Positions 16,848 through 25,651 of a stretch of DNA of 64,000 nt are shown here, piece after piece. How positions within the stretch are numbered: position 1 is the stretch's first letter; each line of letters opens with the position of its first letter. This DNA is from Pseudonocardia oceani (lineage in GTDB: Bacteria > Actinomycetota > Actinomycetes > Mycobacteriales > Pseudonocardiaceae). The notes under the pieces were generated by a model. It was not told where the DNA came from, did not search any database, and worked only from the letters and a program-made list of their open reading frames with translations. Both the position numbers and the translations under genes were made by a program. The DNA is taken from positions 1,860,001 to 1,924,000 of the forward strand of contig NZ_JADQDF010000001.1 of the NCBI RefSeq assembly GCF_019263585.2, read 5' to 3'.

Positions 16848-18089
16848 CTAGGGCTGGGGGGTCGTCAGCGCGCTCAGCGCCGCGTTCGCCAGGACCCGCA
16901 CGCCGAAGGGGAGGGCGCGCTCGTCGAGGTCGAACGTGGGCTGGTGGATGTCGCGCATCGGGCCGTGACCCGGCCACACGCCGAGCCGGGCCATGGCGCC
17001 CGGCACGTGCTCCAGGTACCAGGCGAAGTCCTCGCCCCCGCTCGACTGCTCCGTGCCCACCGACGCGTCCGGGCCCAGCACCGCGGTGGCGGCGTCGGAC
17101 AGCATCGTGCTGCTCGCCGCCTCGTTCACCACCGGCGGCACGCCACGGATGTGGTCGAGGACGTAGCCGACCCCGGTGGGCGCGAGGACCGCGGCCACCA
17201 GTGAGCGGATCTTCTCCTCGAGCTCGTTCCACGTGGCGTGGTCGGCGGTGCGCAGCGTGCCGCGCAGCAGGCCGTGCTGCGGGATCGCGTTGGCGGCCTC
17301 TCCGGACTGCACCGCCCCCCACACCAGGACGGTGCCCGAGCGGGGGTCGACCTGGCGGCCGAGCAGCAGCGGCAGCTGGGTGATGAGCAGCCCGAGCGCC
17401 TCGACGAGGTCGGCGGTGAGGTGCGGACGGGCGGTGTGCCCGCCGGGCGAGGTGAGCCGGATCTCGAGCAGGTCGCAGGCCGAGGTGATCGGGCCGACGC
17501 GCGTGCCGAGCCTGCCGACCTCCAGGCGCGGGTCGCAGTGCAGCGCGAAGATCCGCTGCACGCCCTCCATGGCGCCGTCGGCGACCATGTCGAGCGCGCC
17601 GCCGGGCTGCACCTCCTCGGCCGGCTGGAACACCAGCCGGACGCGGCCGGGCAGATTCGGCGCGGACGCCAGCGCCAGGCCCGCCCCGAGGACGACGGCG
17701 GTGTGCGCGTCGTGCCCGCAGGCGTGCATCACACCGTCGACGGTGGACGCGAACGGGAGTCCGGTGTCCTCCTGCAGCGGCAGGGCGTCGAGGTCGGCGC
17801 GCAGCGAGACGCAGCGGTCGCCGTAGCCGATGTCGCATACCAGGCCGGTGCCGCCGGGGAGGGTGCGCGGCTCGAGGCCCGCGGCGAGGAGCAGCTGGGA
17901 GACCAGCGCCGTGGTGCGGTGCTCGGCGCGGCCGAGCTCGGGTACCGAGTGCAGGGAGCGGCGCCAACCGACGACGTCGTCGGCGTGGGCGGCGAGCCAG
18001 CCGTCGAGCCAGGCGGGCCCGGAGCCCGCACCGAGGTCGACCACCGCGGGGGTGGCCGGCATGACCGGGGACGATTCCAGCAAGGTCAC
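16848..18089 (-). CDS. M20-family amidohydrolase (AmiA/AbgB-like)
   Basis: A 413-aa metal-dependent amidohydrolase. The motifs LRADLDALPLQE (about 97-108), HACGHDAHT (about 122-130), FQPAEE (about 155-160) and GGEDFAWYL (about 348-356) supply the His, Asp, Glu and Cys residues that bind two zinc or manganese ions. Family members remove N-acyl groups from amino acids or cleave p-aminobenzoyl-glutamate. It corresponds in position to the amiA1/amiB1 genes next to deoD in mycobacteria. GTG 18089 gives the full N-terminus, and ATG 18062 is a good alternative. A palindromic operator-like site lies 90 bp upstream. Confidence 0.85.
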   Translation of the reverse strand: MTLLESSPVMPATPAVVDLGAGSGPAWLDGWLAAHADDVVGWRRSLHSVPELGRAEHRTTALVSQLLLAAGLEPRTLPGGTGLVCDIGYGDRCVSLRADLDALPLQEDTGLPFASTVDGVMHACGHDAHTAVVLGAGLALASAPNLPGRVRLVFQPAEEVQPGGALDMVADGAMEGVQRIFALHCDPRLEVGRLGTRVGPITSACDLLEIRLTSPGGHTARPHLTADLVEALGLLITQLPLLLGRQVDPRSGTVLVWGAVQSGEAANAIPQHGLLRGTLRTADHATWNELEEKIRSLVAAVLAPTGVGYVLDHIRGVPPVVNEAASSTMLSDAATAVLGPDASVGTEQSSGGEDFAWYLEHVPGAMARLGVWPGHGPMRDIHQPTFDLDERALPFGVRVLANAALSALTTPQP

Positions 18090-18178
18090 TGCACGCCTCC
18101 GCTCCGGACGTGCATCTCTGCTCTGTCCTGCATCGGCCCATGGTGCTCACCCGGACGGCGGTAGACCAAGCGCAAATC

Positions 18179-18194
18179 GTTCACGTAGTGAAAC
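18179..18194. promoter_or_regulatory. Palindromic operator-like site GTTCACGTAGTGAAAC
   Basis: GTTCAC-gta-GTGAAAC is a nearly perfect inverted repeat in the 285-bp space between the divergent amidohydrolase and kinase genes. It is AT-rich for the region and spaced like dimer-binding operators of IclR- or GntR-class regulators. No regulator of those classes is encoded next to it. Confidence 0.4.
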
Positions 18195-18374
18195 GCTCGC
18201 CGAGGGGTCGCCGATCTGCTGCGGGCGGCCGTACCCCACGCGACGAGTGGTGAACGGCACCATCGACGAGCGGAGCTTTTCGCCGTTCGTCTCATCGCGC
18301 CGGAGGCCGTGGGGAGCATGCCGGGAGGGATACCCGTATGTGCCCGGAAGATACGTGCCGGTCAGAATGGGCAG

Positions 18375-20096
18375 GTGACGACGCCGCAGGACGGACAGCG
18401 CCGCATCGGCGGCCGGTACCTGCTGTCCGGCAAGATCGGCAGCGGCGCCATGGGCACCGTCTGGGCCGGGTACGACGAGGTCCTGCGCCGTCGCGTCGCC
18501 GTCAAGGAGCTGCGGGTCCCGATCGGCGTCGGCGACCAGGAGGCCCTCGACATGCGCGAGCGGATCCTGCGCGAGGCGCGGGCCGTCGGCGGGCTGTCGC
18601 ACCCCAACGTCATCACGGTGTTCGACGTGGTCGAGGCCGACGGTGAGCCCGTCGTCGTGCTGGAGCTGGTGCCCTCCCGCAACCTCGCGGAGATGATCTC
18701 CGACCACGGGGCCCTGTCCGTCGCGCAGGCCGCCGTGGTCGGTTACGCCACCGCGGGGGGTCTGCGGGCCGCGCACCGCGCCGGCATCACGCACCGTGAC
18801 GTCAAGCCGGGCAACGTCCTCGTCGCCGACGACGGGCGCGTCAAGCTCACCGACTTCGGCATCGCCCGCAACATCGCCGACGCCCCCATGACGAGCGTCG
18901 GCCTCGTGCTCGGCTCGCCCGCCTACATCGCGCCGGAGGTCGCGGCCGGCCAGCCCGTCACGCCCGCCGCCGACCTGTGGGGCCTGGGCGCCACGCTGTT
19001 CGCCGCGGTCGAGGGCCGTCCGCCCTACGACGTCGGTGGCGACCCGGTGCAGACCATCACCGAGGTCGTCGACGGCGACGTGCCGCGCAGTCGCGCGGGC
19101 GGGCCGGTGTCGGAGGTCATCGCGGCGCTGATGGTCAAGGAGCCCTCGGCGCGCATGCCGCTCGACGAGGTGCGCATCCGGCTTCGGCCGCTCATCTCCG
19201 ACCCCGACGACCCGCTCTACCCCGGCTCCCCCGACGCCCCGACGCTCGCCGCGTTCGTCACGCCCCCGCTCGACCTCCCGCCGCCCGCAGAGCTCCCCGA
19301 GCCCTCCCGCAGCTCCGGGTCGCTGGAGGTCCGGCCGCCGTCGCAGCCCGCGCTGCTCGCCGCCGACCCCGGACCGCTGCCGGGGCCGCCGCCCGGGCGG
19401 TCGGGGGGGATGCGCCCCGACCTGCCGGTGCCGCTGCGTCCCGACACCCTGCGTCCCGACACCCTGCGCCCCGACCGCGGCCCGCAGCGCCCGCCCCGGC
19501 CACCCGCGCGGCCCCCGGCGGCGGCCCGGCCGTTCGCGGAGCCGACCTCGACGCTGCAGTCCGTGGCCCTCGTCATCGCCGGAGCACTGGTCGTGCTGCT
19601 GGGTGCGGCCGCGGGCTGGGCGGTCACGCGGATGATCGGCGGGCAGTCGCCGTTCGACACGGTCACGGTGACGTCGGCCGGCACCGGGCTGATCGCGCAC
19701 CTCGACCCCCTGGGCTTCGACGCCGACGTCCCCGCCGGCTGGACGCAGTTCGACCACGAGCGGCTCGACGGCTCGCGCTCCGCGTCGTTCATCAGCCCCG
19801 ACGGCACCGAGGAGTTCACGGTGGAGCGCGCGGAGTCGCGCGACGCCGCGCTGGCCGGGCTCACGGCCGACCGGCTCGGCGTCGACACCCTGGAGCGCAC
19901 CGAGCTCGCCGACGACCGCCTGACCTACCGCACCGACCGCGACGGCCAGCAGCGCGCCACCTGGCTCGCGCTCGTCCCGGCCGACGGCGACGCCGTCTGG
20001 GTGGCCCGGCTCACCGTTCCCGGCGAGCGCGGCGAGGGCACCGCGCAGGCCCTGTTCGACGTGCTCATGGCCGGTTTCGCCACTGCCGGGGCCTGA
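18375..20096 (+). CDS. Membrane Ser/Thr protein kinase (PknB type)
   Basis: A 573-aa protein. The kinase domain (about 10-280) has the P-loop GSGAMGTV, VAVKELR (catalytic Lys), THRDVKPGN with Asp142, TDFGIA, and APEV. A Pro-rich linker contains a 15-bp tandem repeat encoding LRPDTLRPDTLRPDR. One TM segment follows at about 394-418. The last 150 residues lie outside the cell and form a small domain without PASTA repeats, resembling domains of other actinobacterial kinases of unknown ligand. GTG 18375 starts VTTPQDGQ just before RRIGGRYLL. It is divergent from the amidohydrolase and followed by punA at 24 bp, so it may share a transcript with the purine genes. Confidence 0.9.
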   Translation: MTTPQDGQRRIGGRYLLSGKIGSGAMGTVWAGYDEVLRRRVAVKELRVPIGVGDQEALDMRERILREARAVGGLSHPNVITVFDVVEADGEPVVVLELVPSRNLAEMISDHGALSVAQAAVVGYATAGGLRAAHRAGITHRDVKPGNVLVADDGRVKLTDFGIARNIADAPMTSVGLVLGSPAYIAPEVAAGQPVTPAADLWGLGATLFAAVEGRPPYDVGGDPVQTITEVVDGDVPRSRAGGPVSEVIAALMVKEPSARMPLDEVRIRLRPLISDPDDPLYPGSPDAPTLAAFVTPPLDLPPPAELPEPSRSSGSLEVRPPSQPALLAADPGPLPGPPPGRSGGMRPDLPVPLRPDTLRPDTLRPDRGPQRPPRPPARPPAAARPFAEPTSTLQSVALVIAGALVVLLGAAAGWAVTRMIGGQSPFDTVTVTSAGTGLIAHLDPLGFDADVPAGWTQFDHERLDGSRSASFISPDGTEEFTVERAESRDAALAGLTADRLGVDTLERTELADDRLTYRTDRDGQQRATWLALVPADGDAVWVARLTVPGERGEGTAQALFDVLMAGFATAGA

Positions 20097-20120
20097 TCGC
20101 GCGTTCCGTAGGCTGCGGGC

Positions 20121-20906
20121 ATGAGCGAGCTCGAGAGCGCAGCGGCCGCCGCACTGGCCGAGGCCACCGGCGTGGCCACCCACGACGTCGCCGTGGTGCT
20201 GGGGTCGGGCTGGCGTCCGGCGGCCGACCTGATCGGCGAGGCCGACCACGAGGTCCCGATGGCCGACCTCCCCGGTTTCCTCGCCCCCACCGTCGCCGGC
20301 CACGGCGGCACGGTCCGCTCGGTGCGGGTCGGCGAGCGCCGCGTGCTGGTGCTGCTCGGGCGCACGCACCTCTACGAGGGCCACGGCGTCGACCCGGTCG
20401 TCCACGGCGTCCGCACCGCCGCCGCCGCGGGCTGCTCCACCGTCGTCCTCACGAACGCGGCGGGCGGGATCCGCCAGGGCATGAGCGTCGGCGACCCGGT
20501 CCTGATCTCCGACCACCTCAACATGACGGCGACGTCCCCGCTGCGGGGTGCGCAGTTCGTCGACCTCACCGACCTCTACTCGCCCCGCCTGCGCACGCTC
20601 GCGCGCGAGATCGACCCGTCGCTGGCCGAGGGCGTCTACGCCGGGCTGACCGGCCCGCACTTCGAGACTCCGGCCGAGATCCGGATGTACCGCGGGCTCG
20701 GCGCCGACCTCGTCGGGATGTCGACGGTGCTGGAGGCGATCGCGGCGCGCGCGCTCGGCGTCGAGGTGTTCGGGCTGTCGCTGGTGACGAACCTGGCCGC
20801 CGGGCTCACCGGGCAGCCGCTGGACCACCACGAGGTGCTGGAGGCCGGGACCGCGGCCGCCGGGCGGATGGGCGAGCTGCTGCGCGAGCTCGTCGCACGG
20901 TCGTGA
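20121..20906 (+). CDS. punA: Purine nucleoside phosphorylase
   Basis: A 261-aa trimeric-type purine nucleoside phosphorylase that splits (deoxy)inosine and guanosine with phosphate into base and (deoxy)ribose-1-phosphate. Motifs: [10 protein letters not shown] (phosphate loop), [26 protein letters not shown] and [14 protein letters not shown]. Length is normal (268 aa in M. tuberculosis). Followed, after the 40-bp hairpin, by a sugar-phosphate mutase that can process the pentose product. This pair matches Rv3307-Rv3308. Confidence 0.95.
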   Translation: MSELESAAAAALAEATGVATHDVAVVLGSGWRPAADLIGEADHEVPMADLPGFLAPTVAGHGGTVRSVRVGERRVLVLLGRTHLYEGHGVDPVVHGVRTAAAAGCSTVVLTNAAGGIRQGMSVGDPVLISDHLNMTATSPLRGAQFVDLTDLYSPRLRTLAREIDPSLAEGVYAGLTGPHFETPAEIRMYRGLGADLVGMSTVLEAIAARALGVEVFGLSLVTNLAAGLTGQPLDHHEVLEAGTAAAGRMGELLRELVARS

Positions 20907-20923
20907 GTGCGCCTGCGGCGCTC

Positions 20924-20963
20924 GTGAGCGGCAATCGTGGCTCCGGCCACGATCGCCACTCAC
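20924..20963 (+). repeat. 40-bp palindromic element, copy 2 (19-2-19)
   Basis: Arms GTGAGCGGCAATCGTGGCT and GGCCACGATCGCCACTCAC lie 17 bp after the punA stop. It shares its core with copy 1 and its outer GTGAG/CTCAC ends with copy 3. Probable transcriptional or mRNA-end hairpin between punA and pmmB. Confidence 0.75.
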
Positions 20964-20976
20964 GGGGGGTGGGGCG

Positions 20977-22545
20977 GTGACGCCGGAACTGCGCGACGCC
21001 ACCCTGCGCTGGATCGCCGACGACCCCGACCCCGCCACCCGCGCCGAGCTCCAGCGGGTCCTGGCCGACGTCATGGCGGGCGGCCCCGACGACGACCTCG
21101 CCGACCGCATGTCCGGGATGCTGCGCTTCGGCACGGCCGGGCTGCGCGGGCCGGTCCGGGCCGGGCCCGCCGGGATGAACGTCGCCGTGGTGCGCCGCGC
21201 GACGGCCGGACTCGCGGCCTGGCTCGCGCGCGACGGCGTCCGCGGCACGGTCGTGGTCGGGCGCGACGCGCGGCACGGGTCGGAGGCCTTCGCCGCCGCC
21301 GCGGCCGAGGTGCTCGCCGGCGCCGGGTTCACCGCCCGCACGCTCCCCGGCCCCCTGCCGACGCCCGTGCTCGCCTTCGCCGTCCGCGAGCTGGGGGCGG
21401 TGGCCGGGGTCCAGGTCACGGCCTCGCACAACCCGCCCGCCGACAACGGCTACAAGGTCTACCTGGCCGACGGTGCGCAGCTCGCACCCCCGTCCGACGC
21501 CGGGATCGAAGCCGCGATCACGGCCGCACCCGCGGCGGTATCGGTACCCACCAGCGGCGACGCCTCCGGAGTGGACGTCACGGAGTCCTACCTGGACCGC
21601 GTCGCCCGCCTCCCCCGCGGCACCGCCCGCACCCTGCGCGTCGCGCTCACCCCGATGCACGGCGTCGGCGGGGCCACCGCGGTGCACGCGCTGGGCCGGG
21701 CGGGCTTCACCGACGTGCACGTCGTGGCGTCGCAGGCCGCGCCCGACCCCGACTTCCCGACGGTCGTGTTCCCCAACCCCGAGGAGCCCGGCGCCACCGA
21801 CGCGCTCCTCGCGCTCGCCGCGGAGGTCGGCGCCGACCTCGCGATCGCCCTGGACCCCGACGCCGACCGCTGCGCACTGGGCGTCCCCACCTGCGAGGGC
21901 TGGCGCATGCTCACCGGCGACGAGACCGGCGTCCTGCTCGGCGACCACCTGCTCCGCACCGGCACCGGCGACGACCCGCTCGTCGCCACCACGGTCGTCT
22001 CGTCGTCGATGCTGCGGTCGGTCGCGCAGGCGCACGGCGCGCGCTTCGCCGAGACGCTGACCGGCTTCAAGTGGATCGTCCGGGGCGGCCCCGGCCTGGT
22101 CTACGGCTACGAGGAGGCGCTGGGCTACTGCGTCGACCCGGGCGCGGTCAACGACAAGGACGGGATCGCGGCGGCCACCGTCGCCTGCGACCTCGCGGCG
22201 ACGCTGAAGGCGGAGGGGAAGGGCCTGCCCGACCGGCTCGACGCGCTGTCGGCCGAGCACGGCGTCCACCTCACCCGCGGCATCTCCGTCCGCATGGAGC
22301 CCGGCCCCCGCGACGCCGCCGTGGCCCGCCTGCGCGACGCGCCGCCGCAGGGCTGGGCGGTCACCCGTCCCGCCCCCGACGTGCTCGTGCTGCGCCGCGA
22401 GGGCGAGCGGCTCGTGATCCGCCCGTCGGGCACCGAGCCGAAGCTCAAGGCGTACCTGGAGGTCGTGGAGCACGGCGACCGCGCCCGCGCCCAGGAGCGC
22501 CTCGACGCGCTCGCCGCCACCGTCACGGACCTGCTGGGCGCATGA
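20977..22545 (+). CDS. pmmB: Phospho-sugar mutase (PmmB, phosphopentomutase/phosphomannomutase type)
   Basis: A 522-aa alpha-D-phosphohexomutase family enzyme that moves phosphate between C1 and C6 (or C5) of a sugar. Visible motifs: FGTAGLRGPV near 49-58, TASHNPP with the phosphoserine near 149-155, DPDADR (metal site) near 293-298, and RPSGTEPK (substrate phosphate) near 482-489. It sits between punA and upp as in mycobacteria. Given that context, conversion of (deoxy)ribose-1-phosphate to the 5-phosphate is a reasonable role, but mannose or glucose phosphate cannot be excluded. GTG 20977 is the start; the stop overlaps the next ATG. Confidence 0.88.
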   Translation: MTPELRDATLRWIADDPDPATRAELQRVLADVMAGGPDDDLADRMSGMLRFGTAGLRGPVRAGPAGMNVAVVRRATAGLAAWLARDGVRGTVVVGRDARHGSEAFAAAAAEVLAGAGFTARTLPGPLPTPVLAFAVRELGAVAGVQVTASHNPPADNGYKVYLADGAQLAPPSDAGIEAAITAAPAAVSVPTSGDASGVDVTESYLDRVARLPRGTARTLRVALTPMHGVGGATAVHALGRAGFTDVHVVASQAAPDPDFPTVVFPNPEEPGATDALLALAAEVGADLAIALDPDADRCALGVPTCEGWRMLTGDETGVLLGDHLLRTGTGDDPLVATTVVSSSMLRSVAQAHGARFAETLTGFKWIVRGGPGLVYGYEEALGYCVDPGAVNDKDGIAAATVACDLAATLKAEGKGLPDRLDALSAEHGVHLTRGISVRMEPGPRDAAVARLRDAPPQGWAVTRPAPDVLVLRREGERLVIRPSGTEPKLKAYLEVVEHGDRARAQERLDALAATVTDLLGA

Positions 22546-23000
22546 CGACGCTGCTCGTCGTGCACCACACGCCCTCCCCCGCGACGGCGGAGCTGCTCGA
22601 CGCCGTGCTGCGCGGCGCCCAGGACCCGGAGATCACCGGCGTCGACGTGGTGCGGCGCGCGGCCCTGGCCGCCACGGCGTCGGACCTGCTCGCCGCCGAC
22701 GCCGTCGTCCTCGGCACGCCGGCCAACATCGGGTACATGTCGGGCGCGCTCAAGCACTTCTTCGACACCGTCTACTACGTCTGCGCCGACGACACCCGCG
22801 GGCTGCCCTTCGGCCTCTACGTGCACGGCAACCTCGGCGTCGAGGGCGCGGTGCGGTCGGTCGAGGGCGTCACGGGCGGGCTGGGGTGGACGCAGGCGGC
22901 CGCGCACGTGACCGTCAGCGGCGCGCCGACCCGGGCCGACCTCGACGCCTGCGCGGAGCTGGGCGGCACCCTCGCCGCCACGATCATGGACGGCGGATGA
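22542..23000 (+). CDS. Flavodoxin-like / NADPH-dependent FMN reductase-fold protein
   Basis: A 152-aa protein with a flavodoxin fold. VVHHTPSPATAELLDAV gives the FMN phosphate loop near residues 6-22, and AVVLGTPANIGYMSGALKHFFD near 58-79 is the second FMN region. This resembles the WrbA/flavodoxin family. The ATG overlaps the pmmB stop, so it is translationally coupled to it. What it donates electrons to is not known; nucleotide salvage itself needs none. Confidence 0.75.
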   Translation: MTTLLVVHHTPSPATAELLDAVLRGAQDPEITGVDVVRRAALAATASDLLAADAVVLGTPANIGYMSGALKHFFDTVYYVCADDTRGLPFGLYVHGNLGVEGAVRSVEGVTGGLGWTQAAAHVTVSGAPTRADLDACAELGGTLAATIMDGG

Positions 23001-23025
23001 CGGGGCCCGGGGCTAGGGTGCCGCG

Positions 23026-23604
23026 ATGCCCCGTCCGAAGGTCCACGACGCGGCGCTGCGCGAGCGCCTGCTCGACCGCGCGGGAGCCCTGCTGTCCGAC
23101 GGCGGCACCGACGCGCTGAGCCTGCGCGCGCTCGCCCAGGACTGCGGCACCTCCACGACGGCGGTCTACTCGCTGTTCGGCGGCAAGCCCGCGCTGCTCG
23201 ACGTCCTGCTCGACCGCGCGGTGCATCGCCTCACCGGCCGGCTCGACGCCGTCGACGCGGCGGCCGACGCCGGCACCGACCCGCTGGAGCACCTGCGCCG
23301 CCTCGCCCTGGCCTACCGCGACGCCGCGCTCGACGACCCGCGCGTCTACGAGGTGCTCTCGGCCGCGCCCCCCGCCGCGCAGGCGTTGCGGCCCATCGCC
23401 GACGCCGTCCGCCGCGCCACGACGGCGGGCGCGCTGCGGGCCGGCGCCGACCCGTCGGCCGTGGCGCTGGCGGTGCAGGCGCTCGTGCACGGTCTCGTCG
23501 ACCTGGAGCTGCACGGCCTCGCCCCCGCCGCCGACGTGGCGGGCGCCCTGCGGGCCATGCTCGACGGCTGGCGCGCCCCGGACTACGGGACGGCGCCGAA
23601 CTGA
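23026..23604 (+). CDS. TetR/AcrR-family transcriptional regulator
   Basis: A 192-aa regulator. The N-terminal helix-turn-helix region reads [22 protein letters not shown] near 35-56, typical of TetR proteins, followed by a helical ligand domain. It is the last gene of the punA-pmmB run and its end overlaps the convergent upp gene by 22 bp. Ligand and targets are unknown; the promoter before punA or its own is possible. I saw no clear TetR-type palindrome in the short 25-bp space before it. Confidence 0.88.
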   Translation: MPRPKVHDAALRERLLDRAGALLSDGGTDALSLRALAQDCGTSTTAVYSLFGGKPALLDVLLDRAVHRLTGRLDAVDAAADAGTDPLEHLRRLALAYRDAALDDPRVYEVLSAAPPAAQALRPIADAVRRATTAGALRAGADPSAVALAVQALVHGLVDLELHGLAPAADVAGALRAMLDGWRAPDYGTAPN

Positions 23605-24209
23605 CGGTCGCCCGCGTCGCCCAGGCCCGGGACGATGAACGCGGAGTCGTTGAGCCGCTCGTCGATGCTGGCGGTGACGACCCGGACCGGCAGCCCGCTG
23701 CCCTCGAGGTGCGCCACGCCCTCCGGCGCGGCCAGCACGCAGATCGCGGTGACGTCGGACGCGCCGCGCTCGGTGAGCATCCGGATCGTGTGCTCCATCG
23801 AGCCGCCGGTGGCGAGCATCGGGTCGAGCACGAACACCGGACGCCCGTCGAGCGACTCGGGCAGCGACTCCATGTAGGGCACCGGCAGGTGCGTCTTCTC
23901 GTCGCGCGCCAGCCCGACGAAGCCCATCTGCGCCTCGGGCATCAGGGCCTGTGCGGCGTCGACCATCCCGAGCCCGGCGCGCAGCACCGGCACCAGCAGC
24001 GGCGGGTCGGCGAGGCGGTAGCCGGTGGTGCGGGCGACCGGGGTGTGCAGCGGCGCGGTGGCCACCGGGGCGTCGCGCGTGGCCTCGTAGATGAGCATGA
24101 GCGTGAGGTCGCGCAGGGCCGCCCGGAACGTCGCGTTGTCGGTGCGCGCGTCCCGCATGGTGGAGAGGCGGGCGCGGGCCAGCGGGTGGTCGACGACGCG
24201 GACATCCAT
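23583..24209 (-). CDS. upp: Uracil phosphoribosyltransferase
   Basis: A 208-aa enzyme converting uracil and PRPP to UMP. The PRPP-binding signature is [12 protein letters not shown] near 128-139, and the C-terminal uracil-binding segment [11 protein letters not shown] is also present. Length matches the family (207-209 aa). The 3' end overlaps the TetR gene tail by 22 bp in convergent orientation. Position next to pmmB and punA matches Rv3309c. Confidence 0.95.
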   Translation of the reverse strand: MDVRVVDHPLARARLSTMRDARTDNATFRAALRDLTLMLIYEATRDAPVATAPLHTPVARTTGYRLADPPLLVPVLRAGLGMVDAAQALMPEAQMGFVGLARDEKTHLPVPYMESLPESLDGRPVFVLDPMLATGGSMEHTIRMLTERGASDVTAICVLAAPEGVAHLEGSGLPVRVVTASIDERLNDSAFIVPGLGDAGDRQFGAVP

Positions 24210-24219
24210 GGCCGGAAGG

Positions 24220-25131
24220 CTAGCCGGAGACCCCGGCGAACCGCGCCACCGCCGCGGCCAGCTCCGGCCCGGCGTCCTCCTGCAGGAAGTGGCCCGCACC
24301 GGTGATCGTCGGGTGCTCCTGCCCCGCCGCACCCGGCACCTCCGCCCGCAGGATCGGCCCCATCGCCGCGGTGATCGGGTCGCCGTCGCTGAACGCGCAG
24401 AGGAACGGCAGGTCCAGGCCGCGCAGGACGTCCCAGGCGGCACGGTTCGCCGCCGTCGACGGGTCGTCGGGCCGGGTCGGGACGAGCAGCGGCATGGCGC
24501 GGGGCCCCGCCTTGTAGGACTCGTCGGGGAACGGGGCGTCGTAGGCGGCGCGCACCTCGGGGGTGAACCGCGTGCGGCAGCCCGACTGCACCAGCCGCCC
24601 CACGTCCAGCACGTCGGCCTTCTCCACCGCGCGGCGGAACTCCCACCAGACCGAGGGCATGTCGACGTCGCCGGTGGGCAGGCCGGTGTTGGCGGCGACG
24701 ACGCGGGCGAAACGGTCCGTGTGTTCGGCGACGAGCCGCAGCCCGATCAGCCCGCCCCAGTCCTGGCCGACGAGCGTGACGCCGCGCAGGTCGAGGACGT
24801 CGAACACCAGCGTGCGGACCCACTCGACGTGCCGCGCGTAGCTGTGGTCGGTGATCTCCGTGGGCTTGTCGGAGCGACCGAAGCCGACGAGGTCGGGCGC
24901 GACGACCCGCATCCCCGCCCCGGCCAGCACCGGGATCATCGTGCGGTGCAGGAACGACCAGCTCGGCTCGCCGTGCAGCAGCAGCACCACGGGGCCGTCG
25001 GCCGGGCCGTCCTCGACCCACGCCATCCGCAGCGTCCCGCCGTCGCCGTCGGGGACGTCGGCGTAGCGGGGCGGCTGCGGGAAGCCGGGGAGGTCGGCGA
25101 ACCGCGAGTCGGGTGTGCGGAGGGTGCGCAT
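24220..25131 (-). CDS. Haloalkane dehalogenase-like alpha/beta hydrolase (HLD-I type)
   Basis: A 303-aa alpha/beta hydrolase. HGEPSWSF forms the oxyanion region (53-60). The nucleophile elbow VGQDWGG gives Asp124 with Trp125, the same numbering as Asp124/Trp125 of DhlA from Xanthobacter. Asp251 (FSDGDPI) and His281 (GAGHFLQED) complete a triad of the HLD-I arrangement. These enzymes hydrolyse carbon-halogen bonds to alcohols. An Asp nucleophile followed by Trp argues against an ordinary esterase; epoxide hydrolase is the main alternative. The ATG at 25131 shares two bases with the divergent acetyltransferase ATG. It is 10 bp upstream of upp on the same strand, so probably co-transcribed with it. 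Confidence 0.82.
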   Translation of the reverse strand: MRTLRTPDSRFADLPGFPQPPRYADVPDGDGGTLRMAWVEDGPADGPVVLLLHGEPSWSFLHRTMIPVLAGAGMRVVAPDLVGFGRSDKPTEITDHSYARHVEWVRTLVFDVLDLRGVTLVGQDWGGLIGLRLVAEHTDRFARVVAANTGLPTGDVDMPSVWWEFRRAVEKADVLDVGRLVQSGCRTRFTPEVRAAYDAPFPDESYKAGPRAMPLLVPTRPDDPSTAANRAAWDVLRGLDLPFLCAFSDGDPITAAMGPILRAEVPGAAGQEHPTITGAGHFLQEDAGPELAAAVARFAGVSG

Positions 25132-25639
25132 GACGACGATCCTGGCACCCGTGCTGATCCGTGACGCCACCCCCGACGACTGGGCCGCGATCTGGCGCTT
25201 CGTGCGCGCGATCGCCGCCGCCGGCGAGACCTACACCTATCCGCGCGACATCACCGAGGAGCAGGCCCGCGCGATCTGGATGCCCGGGCCGCCCGCCGCC
25301 GCGTTCGTGGCCGTCGACGACGACGGCACCGTGCTCGGCAGCGCCAAGGCCGGCCCCAACCAGCTCGGCCCGGGCGCGCACGTGGCCACCGCGAGCTTCA
25401 TGGTCGACCCGGCGCACGGGCGCCGCGGCACGGGCCGCGCGCTGGGCGAGCACGTGATCGCCTGGGCCGCGGCGCAGGGCTACCGCGCGATGCAGTTCAA
25501 CGCCGTGGTCGAGACGAACACCCGCGCCGTGGCGCTGTGGCACGCGCTGGGCTTCGCGACGGTCGGCGTGGTGCCGGAGGCGTTCCACCACCCCGTGCAC
25601 GGCTACGTCGGGCTGACGGTGATGCACCGGAGGCTCTGA
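25130..25639 (+). CDS. GNAT-family N-acetyltransferase (PhnO/PAT-like)
   Basis: A 169-aa acetyltransferase. The acetyl-CoA pyrophosphate loop is AHGRRGTGRALGEHV near 89-103; ASFMVDPA precedes it and ETNTRAVALWHALGF near 129-143 completes the fold. The substrate is unknown. ATG 25130 overlaps the divergent dehalogenase ATG (CATG shared), so each promoter and 5' end must lie inside the other gene, or the mRNAs are leaderless. In-frame GTGs at 25115 and 25124 are less likely starts. Confidence 0.8.
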   Translation: MTTILAPVLIRDATPDDWAAIWRFVRAIAAAGETYTYPRDITEEQARAIWMPGPPAAAFVAVDDDGTVLGSAKAGPNQLGPGAHVATASFMVDPAHGRRGTGRALGEHVIAWAAAQGYRAMQFNAVVETNTRAVALWHALGFATVGVVPEAFHHPVHGYVGLTVMHRRL

Positions 25640-25651
25640 GCAGGCCTGGCC

